Part shown: in pieces, positions 56,918 through 64,000 of the stretch
Layout: each line of letters opens with the position of its first letter
Position numbering within the stretch: position 1 is the first letter of the stretch
From: Pseudomonas sp. M30-35
Lineage (GTDB): Bacteria > Pseudomonadota > Gammaproteobacteria > Pseudomonadales > Pseudomonadaceae
Length of the DNA: 64,000 nt
Assembly: GCF_002163625.1 (NCBI RefSeq)
Contig: NZ_CP020892.1
Location: 1,550,001 to 1,614,000 of the forward strand
Reading direction: 5' to 3'
Program-made: the position numbers and the translations under genes
Notes under the pieces: generated by a model
What the model saw: the letters and a program-made list of their open reading frames with translations, nothing else
The model's database searches: none
Told to the model about the DNA's origin: nothing

Positions 56918-57126
56918 GTAAGGAGATTGAAGGGCGGGTTGTTGAGCTTGAGACGCGTCTGGCATTTCAGGATGACACCATCCAATCGCTTAATGATGTG
57001 TTGGTCGAGCAGCAAAAGCGTATCGACCATCTGCAGCTGCAGGTTGCAGGGCTGGCTAAGCGTCAGGAAGAGTTAACCGGACAAATTGAGATTTCTGAGG
57101 ATGAGGCGCCTCCGCCCCATTATTGA
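56914..57126 (+). CDS. slyX: SlyX family protein
   Basis: 70 residues: coiled-coil [20 protein letters not shown] and [20 protein letters not shown], ending in the family's EDEAPPPHY tail. Function is unknown. It overlaps the HIT gene stop, forming a two-gene operon. Confidence 0.94.
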   Translation: MSKEIEGRVVELETRLAFQDDTIQSLNDVLVEQQKRIDHLQLQVAGLAKRQEELTGQIEISEDEAPPPHY

Positions 57127-57144
57127 TCGCTGAACAATACCCAC

Positions 57145-57176
57145 AAAAAAACCCGCTAGATGCGGGTTTTTTTGTA
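57145..57176. terminator. Bidirectional intrinsic terminator
   Basis: AAAAAACCCGC and GCGGGTTTTTTT with TAGAT loop; between the convergent slyX and cold-shock membrane genes. Confidence 0.87.
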
Positions 57177-57185
57177 TTTAGCTGA

Positions 57186-57788
57186 TTAGCGCCGTGCGGG
57201 CGGTGCAGCAATTACATCTTCAGCTTGCAGGCCTTTGTCGCGTTGCATCACTGAAAATTCGACACGCTGGCCTTCGACCAATACGCGGTGGCCTTCACCA
57301 CGAATTGCCCGGAAGTGGACAAAAATGTCATCGCCGGAGTCGCGGGAAATAAAACCAAACCCCTTGGATGTATTGAACCACTTGACCGTACCATTTTCGC
57401 GGTTGGCGTCAGTCGGTGTAGAGATGGATTGACGTGATGCCAAGCGCAGGTTGATGCACAGGTGCAGCAATACGCCGACAGCCAACACCAGCAGGCTAAA
57501 GAGTATTGCTGGCAGATTTGCGATGGTTGGCAGTGGCGCAAGTAAAACCAAGGCTTGCAGCACACTTGCCGTCAATAAAAGTACAGAGACCAGATTTTGC
57601 AGATAACTGCGCTGCCCGGCATGCCAGATCGGCAGTTGTGGTGCGAGGATGAGGTTAAGCAGGCCAAACAAGGCAAGGCATAGCGCATCGGCGTGTTGCA
57701 GGAATGCCGGGGCGTTATTTGTAAGGCTGGGCACAAAAGATAGAAGCAGGGCTGCTAGGCCCGTTAGTAGGTGGACGATTTTCAACAT
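57186..57788 (-). CDS. Cold-shock-domain protein fused to membrane helices
   Basis: 200 residues from ATG 57788 (GTG 57803 adds five). About four hydrophobic helices cover residues 1-115; the last 70 residues are a cold-shock domain with RNP1 [12 protein letters not shown] and RNP2 DIFVHF, ending AEDVIAAPP. Nucleic-acid binding tethered to the inner membrane is implied. Counterpart of PA0961. Helix-CSD fusions occur in several Proteobacteria; their role is unclear. Confidence 0.88.
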   Translation of the reverse strand: MLKIVHLLTGLAALLLSFVPSLTNNAPAFLQHADALCLALFGLLNLILAPQLPIWHAGQRSYLQNLVSVLLLTASVLQALVLLAPLPTIANLPAILFSLLVLAVGVLLHLCINLRLASRQSISTPTDANRENGTVKWFNTSKGFGFISRDSGDDIFVHFRAIRGEGHRVLVEGQRVEFSVMQRDKGLQAEDVIAAPPARR

Positions 57789-58016
57789 GTTCAATGAGCT
57801 CACTTAATTTAACGAATCGCTAGGAAAACTGGCTGCCTATGCGTTGCCGTAGATGTGAAAGGCGTGGATAGCGTAAGCAGGCAGGCGTGCTAAAAAAGCC
57901 AAAAAGTGGAGTTGCTAGCACGGAGGCGTATTTAACAGTAAAGGGCAGGGCGACTCAATGCTGGTGCTGTTCTCTCACCGCTTTTGTGGGTGATAAATAA
58001 TTTGGATCGTAATAAC

Positions 58017-58040
58017 AAAGCCCGAACATGTCGGGCCTTG
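58017..58040 (-). terminator. Terminator of dps
   Basis: On the minus strand AAGGCCCGACATGTTCGGGC is followed by TTTG; the GCCCGA/TCGGGC stem lies about 20 bp after the dps stop. Confidence 0.7.
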
Positions 58041-58060
58041 TGGCAATGCCATGCGAAACT

Positions 58061-58534
58061 TTATTCGGCGGCGAGCAGGCTGCGCAGCATCCAGGCAGTC
58101 TTCTCGTGGACTTGCATGCGCTGAGTCAGCAGGTCAGCTGTTGGCTCATCGTTAACCTTTTCCAGCAGCGGAAAAATTCCACGTGCAGTTCGAGTTACGG
58201 CTTCCTGACCTTGGACCAGTAGTTTGATCATGTCCTGAGCGTTAGGAATATCTTCTTCCTCTTTAATAGAGGAAAGGCGAGCGTAAGCCGCGTAAGTGCC
58301 CGGCGCAGGGAAACCAATGGCACGGATGCGTTCAGCAATATCGTCAACCGCTACTGCCAGCTCGGTGTACTGACCTTCAAACATCAGGTGCAGGGTATTG
58401 AACATCGGGCCGGTGACATTCCAGTGGAAATTGTGGGTTTTCAAGTAGAGGGTGTAAGTGTCTGCCAGCAGGCGAGAAAGCCCTTCGGCGATTGCTGCGC
58501 GATCCTGTTCGGCGATTCCGATGTTGATTTCCAT
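58061..58534 (-). CDS. dps: Dps-family DNA-binding ferritin
   Basis: 157 residues. The inter-subunit ferroxidase site is seen in KTHNFHWNVTGPMFNTLHLM (His/Trp) and the FEGQYTELAVAVDDIAERIR helix (Glu/Asp). It forms a dodecamer that stores iron and protects DNA in stationary phase. The short N-terminus without Lys-rich tail suggests weaker DNA binding than E. coli Dps. Counterpart of PA0962. Confidence 0.93.
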   Translation of the reverse strand: MEINIGIAEQDRAAIAEGLSRLLADTYTLYLKTHNFHWNVTGPMFNTLHLMFEGQYTELAVAVDDIAERIRAIGFPAPGTYAAYARLSSIKEEEDIPNAQDMIKLLVQGQEAVTRTARGIFPLLEKVNDEPTADLLTQRMQVHEKTAWMLRSLLAAE

Positions 58535-59028
58535 ACCATTTATCCTCTCAGGTTGGGCGTGAGGTGATGTGCCCCGTAATGGGCAAATTCTAACATTGGC
58601 AGTATGGCATTCTGCCTATGATTGTCTCAATGGGTGTCATTGGTTGAGCCTATCTAGAGCAGTTTGGTTCAATAAATGTCGCGCACGAGCGGGTTATGGC
58701 CCTCGCGATTGAGGGGAGAAGATTGCTGATTTACTTGCTGGTTAAGCGCCCGCCGTCCGGTCTGTGATCGAATAGCCGCAGTGGGGCGGCTGCATGTAGC
58801 GGCTTAACCATATATAATCTCGCGCTTTGCCGAGATTTATGCCGGTGTTTTGCGCTGCTCAAGCTCAGTGCAGAGCGATTGCGTGTTGTATCTTGTGTGT
58901 GATCAACACAAATTAGTGCATACATCTATAAGGCCAGATTTGCCTGAAGCTAAATGCTGCAAGTCGCACGCTAGGCGTTCGAACGTGCAGCCATACGAAT
59001 TCAAGACTCAAGAGAAGCGATTACTACC
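58535..59028. promoter_or_regulatory. 494-bp divergent intergenic region (dps / aspS)
   Basis: No gene is supported. A good -10 hexamer TATAAT (58813-58818) points toward aspS, with only a weak -35 (CTGCAT). The long leader (about 200 nt) before aspS shows no T-box or other recognised riboregulator; a CGCGCTTTGCCGAGATTTA segment could form a hairpin. Confidence 0.45.
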
Positions 59029-60804
59029 ATGATGCGCAGCCACTATTGCGGCCAGTTGAACGAGAGCCTGGACGGTCAGGAAATTACCCTTTGCGGCTGG
59101 GTTCACCGTCGCCGTGACCACGGCGGGGTTATCTTCCTCGATATTCGTGATCGTGAAGGCTTGGCTCAGGTAGTGTTTGACCCTGATCGTGCTGAAACCT
59201 TTGCTGTAGCCGACAAAGTGCGCAGCGAATTTGTGGTCAAGATCACCGGTAAGGTGCGCTTGCGTCCAGCGGGTGCGGGCAACTCGAACATGGCCTCCGG
59301 CGCGATTGAAGTGCTTGGCTATGAGCTTGAAGTGCTCAATGAAGCCGAAACGCCGCCATTCCCGCTCAACGAATACTCCGATGTCGGCGAAGAAACGCGC
59401 TTGCGCTACCGCTTTATCGACCTGCGTCGTCCAGAAATGGCGGCCAAGCTGAAGCTGCGTTCCAGCATCACCACCAGCATTCGTCGTTATCTCGACGAAA
59501 ACGGCTTTCTTGATGTTGAAACGCCGATCCTGACCCGAGCCACTCCCGAGGGCGCGCGCGATTACTTGGTGCCTAGCCGTACCCATCCAGGCAGCTTCTT
59601 CGCATTGCCGCAGTCGCCACAGCTGTTCAAGCAGTTGTTGATGGTTGCTGGTTTTGATCGTTACTACCAGATCGCCAAGTGCTTCCGCGACGAAGACTTG
59701 CGTGCAGACCGCCAGCCAGAGTTCACCCAGATTGACATCGAGACCAGCTTCCTCGATGAAAAAGACATCATGGGCATCACCGAGAAGATGGTGCGCCAGT
59801 TGTTTAAAGAGGTGCTCGACGTTGAATTCGGCGAGTTCCCGCACATGACCTTTGCAGAAGCCATGCGTCGCTACGGTTCGGACAAGCCGGATCTGCGTAA
59901 CCCAATGGAACTGGTTGATGTTGAAGACCAGCTCAAAGACGTTGAATTCAAGGTCTTCAGCGGCCCAGCCAATGATCCGAAATGCCGCGTTGCTGCGCTG
60001 CGCGTTCCGGGTGGTGCGAGCATGCCGCGTAAGCAGATCGACGACTACACCAAGTTTGTAGGTATCTACGGTGCTCGCGGTTTGGCGTACATCAAGGTCA
60101 ATGACCGCGCCAGCGGTGTTGAGGGTCTGCAGTCGCCAATCGTTAAAAACATCCCGCTGGAAAACCTCAACGTGATCCTTGATCGCGTGGGTGCGGTTGA
60201 CGGCGATATCGTCTTCTTCGGCGCTGACAAGGCTAAAGTCGTCAGCGAAGCGCTGGGTGCGTTGCGTCTGAAACTGGGCACCGACCTGGATCTGCTGACT
60301 TGTGCGTGGGCGCCAATGTGGGTGGTCGACTTCCCGATGTTCGAAGAGAACGACGACGGCAGCCTCAGCGCCTTGCATCACCCGTTCACTGCACCGAAGT
60401 GCAGCCCGCAAGAGCTGGAGGCTAATCCGGCCACCGCTCTGTCGCGCGCTTACGACATGGTGCTTAACGGTACTGAGTTGGGTGGTGGTTCGATTCGTAT
60501 CCACCGTAAAGAAATGCAGCAAGCGGTGTTCCGTCTGCTCGGTATTGAGCCGGCTGAACAGGAAGAGAAGTTTGGCTTCCTGCTCGATGCACTGAAGTAC
60601 GGTGCGCCGCCGCATGGTGGTCTGGCATTCGGTCTTGATCGTCTAGTGATGCTGATGACCGGCGCACAGTCGATCCGTGAAGTGATTGCCTTCCCGAAAA
60701 CTCAAAGTGCTGCCTGCGTGATGACGCAAGCACCGGGTCTGGTCGATAACAAAGCGCTGCGTGAATTGCACATTCGCCTGCGCGAGCAGCCAAAGGCTGA
60801 GTAA
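59029..60804 (+). CDS. aspS: Aspartyl-tRNA synthetase
   Basis: A 591-residue class II synthetase of bacterial type: anticodon-binding OB fold (1-105, [20 protein letters not shown]), motif 1 around [20 protein letters not shown], motif 2 [20 protein letters not shown], the GAD insertion (about 285-420) and motif 3 [14 protein letters not shown]. In pseudomonads without AsnRS-independent routes the enzyme is often non-discriminating (also makes Asp-tRNA-Asn); this cannot be settled here. Start ATG 59029 follows the leader. Confidence 0.97.
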   Translation: MMRSHYCGQLNESLDGQEITLCGWVHRRRDHGGVIFLDIRDREGLAQVVFDPDRAETFAVADKVRSEFVVKITGKVRLRPAGAGNSNMASGAIEVLGYELEVLNEAETPPFPLNEYSDVGEETRLRYRFIDLRRPEMAAKLKLRSSITTSIRRYLDENGFLDVETPILTRATPEGARDYLVPSRTHPGSFFALPQSPQLFKQLLMVAGFDRYYQIAKCFRDEDLRADRQPEFTQIDIETSFLDEKDIMGITEKMVRQLFKEVLDVEFGEFPHMTFAEAMRRYGSDKPDLRNPMELVDVEDQLKDVEFKVFSGPANDPKCRVAALRVPGGASMPRKQIDDYTKFVGIYGARGLAYIKVNDRASGVEGLQSPIVKNIPLENLNVILDRVGAVDGDIVFFGADKAKVVSEALGALRLKLGTDLDLLTCAWAPMWVVDFPMFEENDDGSLSALHHPFTAPKCSPQELEANPATALSRAYDMVLNGTELGGGSIRIHRKEMQQAVFRLLGIEPAEQEEKFGFLLDALKYGAPPHGGLAFGLDRLVMLMTGAQSIREVIAFPKTQSAACVMTQAPGLVDNKALRELHIRLREQPKAE

Positions 60805-60862
60805 TAAGCATTGGGCGCTCTCGTTAAGTGGGCGCCCATAAGTAATAGAAAGCGGAGTTGTT

Positions 60863-61612
60863 ATGGCGGGTCATTCCAAGTGGGCAAACATCAAGCATCG
60901 CAAAGGTCGTCAAGACGCCAAGCGCGGCAAGATATTTACCAAACTAATTCGTGAGCTGACAGTTGCTGCAAGTCAGGGCGGTGGGATTCCGGCGGATAAC
61001 CCGCGTCTGCGTTTGGCGGTTGATAAAGCCCTGACCGCAAACATGACGCGCGACACCATTGATCGGGCCATTGCCCGTGGTGTGGGTTCGGCGGATGGCG
61101 AAAAAGTTGAAGAACTCAGCTACGAGGGTTACGCGCCGAGTGGTGTGGCAATCATCGTTGAAGCCATGACCGACAATCGCAACCGCACTGCCGCCGAGGT
61201 GCGCCATGCGTTCACCAAATGCGGTGGTAATCTCGGTACCGACGGTTCGGTTGCCTATATGTTCGAGCGCAAAGGGCAGATCAGTTTTGCCCCAGGCTTG
61301 GATGAAGAGGCGCTGATGGAGGCCGCTCTTGAAGCGGGCGCTGATGATATCGTCACCAACGACGATGGGTCGATTGATGTATTTACTGCGTTTGTCGACT
61401 TCATTGCGGTGAGCGAAGCCCTGAGTGCGGCAGGTTACAAGGCCGAGGAGTCGGAGGTGGTGATGTTACCGTCTACCTACTCAGCGCTTGAGGATGTCGA
61501 CACTGCGCAGAAAGTGCTTAAGCTGATCGATATGCTCGAAGATCTGGACGATGTGCAGAATGTCCATTCAAACGCTGAGATTCCTGACGAGGTCATGGCC
61601 CAGTTGGGGTAA
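60863..61612 (+). CDS. yebC: YebC/PmpR family transcriptional regulator / translation factor
   Basis: A 249-residue TACO1-like protein: [20 protein letters not shown] start, [36 protein letters not shown], and an acidic C-terminus. In P. aeruginosa PmpR (PA0964) represses the quorum regulator pqsR; YebC proteins also help translate difficult peptide runs. RBS AAGCGGAG. Located between aspS and ruvC as usual. Confidence 0.95.
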   Translation: MAGHSKWANIKHRKGRQDAKRGKIFTKLIRELTVAASQGGGIPADNPRLRLAVDKALTANMTRDTIDRAIARGVGSADGEKVEELSYEGYAPSGVAIIVEAMTDNRNRTAAEVRHAFTKCGGNLGTDGSVAYMFERKGQISFAPGLDEEALMEAALEAGADDIVTNDDGSIDVFTAFVDFIAVSEALSAAGYKAEESEVVMLPSTYSALEDVDTAQKVLKLIDMLEDLDDVQNVHSNAEIPDEVMAQLG

Positions 61613-61643
61613 TAAAAAAGCCGGGTTAGCCCCGGCTTTTTTA
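61613..61643 (+). terminator. Intrinsic terminator after yebC
   Basis: AAAAAAGCCGGG and CCCCGGCTTTTTT pair around TTAG directly after the stop; it separates yebC from ruvCAB. Confidence 0.87.
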
Positions 61644-61748
61644 ATTCGTCAGCGCTTTGCAGTGGTAGGGTGGGCAAGCTTCGCGTTCTCACACCCTGCG
61701 GGCTTTTAAATTCATCGGCGTTTTGTTGTTACCAGAGAGCCTGCTGTT

Positions 61749-62273
61749 ATGACACTGATTCTAGGGATAGACCCAGGTTCACGGATCACCGGTTACGGCG
61801 TAGTGCGCGACACCGGGCGCACGTGTGAATACGTCGCTTCTGGCTGTATCCGTACAGGCAATGGCCCGCTGCCTGAGCGCCTGCAGATTGTATTTCGTGG
61901 TGTGCGTGAGGTTATCGAAACCTATGGCCCGGTAACGATGGGGATTGAACAGGTGTTTATGGCGCGCAATGCCGACTCGGCGCTTAAATTGGGGCAAGCC
62001 CGTGGTGCGGCAATTGTCGCAGGTGTCGAGGCTGGCTTGGATATTGCCGAATACACCGCAACCCAGGTTAAGCAGGCTATAACTGGCACAGGTGGCGCGG
62101 ATAAAGAACAGGTGCAAATGATGGTCATGCACTTGCTCAAACTGGTAAAAAAGCCACAGATTGACGCTTCGGACGCCTTGGCCATTGCCTTGTGTCATGC
62201 GCACCATCGGCAAAGCCTTATTCCTCATGGTCTAGCCGGTGCTAAACGGCGCGGCGGACGTCTTCGTTTGTAG
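61749..62273 (+). CDS. ruvC: Holliday junction resolvase RuvC
   Basis: 174 residues with RNase H fold; catalytic acids sit in [13 protein letters not shown] (Asp7), [18 protein letters not shown] (Glu) and [17 protein letters not shown] (two Asp). It cleaves Holliday junctions in the RuvABC complex. ruvA follows after 23 bp. Confidence 0.97.
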   Translation: MTLILGIDPGSRITGYGVVRDTGRTCEYVASGCIRTGNGPLPERLQIVFRGVREVIETYGPVTMGIEQVFMARNADSALKLGQARGAAIVAGVEAGLDIAEYTATQVKQAITGTGGADKEQVQMMVMHLLKLVKKPQIDASDALAIALCHAHHRQSLIPHGLAGAKRRGGRLRL

Positions 62274-62296
62274 TTTGAATTTTTAAGGATTTAGCG

Positions 62297-62899
62297 GTGA
62301 TCGGACGTTTGCGTGGCACCTTGGCGGAGAAGCAGCCGCCACATTTGATTCTGGATGTGAATGGCTTGGGTTATGAGTTGGAAGTGCCCATGACTACGTT
62401 GTACCGTTTGCCAGCAGTCGGTGAGCCGCTGACGCTGCACACGCATTTGGTTGTGCGTGAAGACGCGCAGTTGCTCTATGGTTTTTTTGAAAAACGCGAA
62501 CGCGAGCTGTTTCGCGAGCTGATCCGGCTTAATGGTGTAGGCCCCAAGTTGGCGCTGGCATTGATGTCTGGGCTGGAAATCGATGAGCTGGTGCGCTGCG
62601 TGCAGGCGCAAGATACCTCGACACTGGTGAAGATCCCGGGCGTCGGTAAAAAGACCGCAGAACGCTTGCTGGTTGAGTTGAAGGATCGCTTCAAGGCTTG
62701 GGAAACCCAGCCGGGGATGACTTCTCTGGTGGTGCCGACTGTCGGCGTTGGTGTGCCAAGTGCTGAGAATGACGCGGTGAGCGCATTGGTTTCGTTGGGT
62801 TACAAGCCGCAAGAAGCCAGTCGTGCGGTTTCAGCGATTAAAGGTGATGGTTTGAGCAGTGAAGATTTGATCCGTCGTGCTCTGAAAGGAATGGTTTAA
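62297..62899 (+). CDS. ruvA: Holliday junction branch migration protein RuvA
   Basis: 200 residues starting with GTG 62297 (product [20 protein letters not shown]). Domain I OB fold (1-64), domain II with two helix-hairpin-helix motifs ([32 protein letters not shown]) and domain III (150-200, [19 protein letters not shown]) that contacts RuvB. It is followed directly by ruvB. Confidence 0.97.
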   Translation: MIGRLRGTLAEKQPPHLILDVNGLGYELEVPMTTLYRLPAVGEPLTLHTHLVVREDAQLLYGFFEKRERELFRELIRLNGVGPKLALALMSGLEIDELVRCVQAQDTSTLVKIPGVGKKTAERLLVELKDRFKAWETQPGMTSLVVPTVGVGVPSAENDAVSALVSLGYKPQEASRAVSAIKGDGLSSEDLIRRALKGMV

Positions 62900-63961
62900 A
62901 TGATAGAGGCTGACCGCCTGATTACTGCCAGCACGCGCGACCGCGATGAGCAGGTCGATCGTGCAATCCGTCCGCTGACGCTGGCCGAGTATATCGGCCA
63001 GCCGAGCGTGCGTGAGCAGATGGAGCTGTTTATCCAGGCGGCCAGAGGGCGTAATGAATCCTTGGACCATACCTTGATATTCGGTCCGCCGGGGCTGGGT
63101 AAAACCACGCTGGCCAATATCATCTCTCAAGAGATGGGTGTGTCGATCAAAAGCACCTCGGGTCCGGTGCTTGAGCGGCCTGGCGATTTAGCCGCGCTGC
63201 TGACCAATCTTGAGCCGGGTGATGTGCTGTTTATCGATGAAATTCACCGGCTTTCGCCCATTGTCGAAGAAGTGCTGTATCCAGCGATGGAAGATTTTCA
63301 GCTCGATATCATGATTGGTGAAGGTCCGGCAGCGCGCTCGATCAAGCTGGATTTGCCGCCTTTTACCTTGGTCGGCGCGACTACGCGTGCGGGTATGCTG
63401 ACCAATCCGCTGCGTGACCGATTCGGTATCGTCCAGCGTCTAGAGTTTTACAACACAGATGATCTGGCGACTATCGTCACCCGGTCTGCTGGGATTTTGA
63501 ATTTGCCAATAGAGGCTCAGGGCGCTTTCGAGATTGCCCGTCGGGCACGCGGCACGCCGCGCATTGCTAACCGCTTGTTGCGCCGGGTGCGTGATTTCGC
63601 CGAAGTGCGCAGTAATGGTGATATCACTCGTCAGGTTGCAGATTTGGCGCTTAACCTGCTGGATGTTGATGAGCGCGGCCTGGACCATCAAGACCGCCGC
63701 CTGCTGTTGACCATGATTGAGAAGTTTGACGGCGGTCCGGTAGGCATTGATAGCTTGGCGGCGGCGATCAGCGAAGAGCGCCACACCATTGAAGATGTGT
63801 TGGAGCCGTATTTGATCCAGCAGGGCTACATCATGCGGACCCCGCGGGGGCGCGTTGTTACACGGCATGCTTATTTACATTTTGGACTCAACGTACCGAA
63901 GCGCATGGGGGAACTTCCAGCCGCAGATCTGTTCAGTGTTGACGGGGATTCGGTTGTTTAG
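62900..63961 (+). CDS. ruvB: Holliday junction branch migration ATPase RuvB
   Basis: A 353-residue AAA+ motor: Walker [13 protein letters not shown], Walker [11 protein letters not shown], sensor 1 LVGATTRAG, Arg-finger region [16 protein letters not shown], and the C-terminal winged helix [15 protein letters not shown]. The ATG follows the ruvA TAA with no gap. The last 39 bases of the window open a short frame (ATG 63964) where the next gene, typically ybgC of the tol-pal cluster, would be expected; too little is visible to call it. Confidence 0.97.
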   Translation: MIEADRLITASTRDRDEQVDRAIRPLTLAEYIGQPSVREQMELFIQAARGRNESLDHTLIFGPPGLGKTTLANIISQEMGVSIKSTSGPVLERPGDLAALLTNLEPGDVLFIDEIHRLSPIVEEVLYPAMEDFQLDIMIGEGPAARSIKLDLPPFTLVGATTRAGMLTNPLRDRFGIVQRLEFYNTDDLATIVTRSAGILNLPIEAQGAFEIARRARGTPRIANRLLRRVRDFAEVRSNGDITRQVADLALNLLDVDERGLDHQDRRLLLTMIEKFDGGPVGIDSLAAAISEERHTIEDVLEPYLIQQGYIMRTPRGRVVTRHAYLHFGLNVPKRMGELPAADLFSVDGDSVV

Positions 63962-64000
63962 CTATGCCAGCCGTCGGCCAGATAACTGGCGAACGGTCAG

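Noticed and set aside
59008..60615. 535-codon minus-strand open frame
   Set aside because: It is fully antisense to aspS; long antisense frames are common in GC-rich genes, and the product shows no domain.

Overview
The window is a chromosome segment of a Pseudomonas species (Gammaproteobacteria). The right three quarters keep, in order, the gene neighbourhood known from P. aeruginosa around PA0923-PA0967: dinB, gacS, cysM, rlmD, relA, mazG, purN/purM, a DUF2066 gene, hda, wrbA, an arsC-like gene, yihY, a TlpA thioredoxin, acylphosphatase, proS, an oprD-type porin, HIT, slyX, a cold-shock protein, dps, aspS, yebC, ruvCAB. Synteny is recalled from known genomes, not computed. The species cannot be fixed from the sequence alone.

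Layout. 1-7139: an accessory catabolic/export block with a DUF1302 protein (5' end off the window), a DUF1329 protein, a formylglycine-generating enzyme (FGE), a secreted GH3 beta-glycosidase and a secreted Cys-type sulfatase; FGE and sulfatase form a matched activator/substrate pair. 7398-9308: autotransporter esterase EstA. 9309-12343: a scrap zone with a possible group II intron 3' end, an IS66 transposase relic, a LysR/MFS divergent pair and a truncated DUF2274 gene typical of integrative elements. 12344-15691: a VOC protein, cytochrome b561, moaA and three initiator tRNA genes. 16164-19243: a GntR regulator divergent from an amidohydrolase and a MatC-type carrier, probably one small catabolic operon. 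19375-38223: core genes (dinB, gacS, cysM-rlmD, relA-mazG, rof-like, wzz-like, purM-purN, perM). 38224-43413: an insertion between perM and hda, carrying a PQQ glucose dehydrogenase gene between two copies of a palindromic repeat, then an AT-richer PAAR / peptidoglycan amidase / putative immunity triad that looks like a type VI secretion effector cassette. 43414-45200: hda, repeats, a YjaB-like acetyltransferase and a second IS66 relic. 45200-64000: core housekeeping genes ending with ruvCAB.

How the genes work together. The FGE (no signal peptide) would oxidise the sulfatase active-site Cys before export; the GH3 enzyme and sulfatase would then act outside the cytoplasm on a sulfated glycoside, with the DUF1302/DUF1329 pair in the envelope. 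The T6SS-type cassette has the order carrier (PAAR), toxin (zinc amidase), antidote (small exported protein), with the last two overlapping. Regulation visible in sequence: a candidate ArgR-like double half-site upstream of the oprD-type gene, an Anr/FNR-like box upstream of moaA, an AT-rich candidate operator between gntR and its target, and many intrinsic terminators. No CRISPR array, rRNA or intact insertion sequence was seen.
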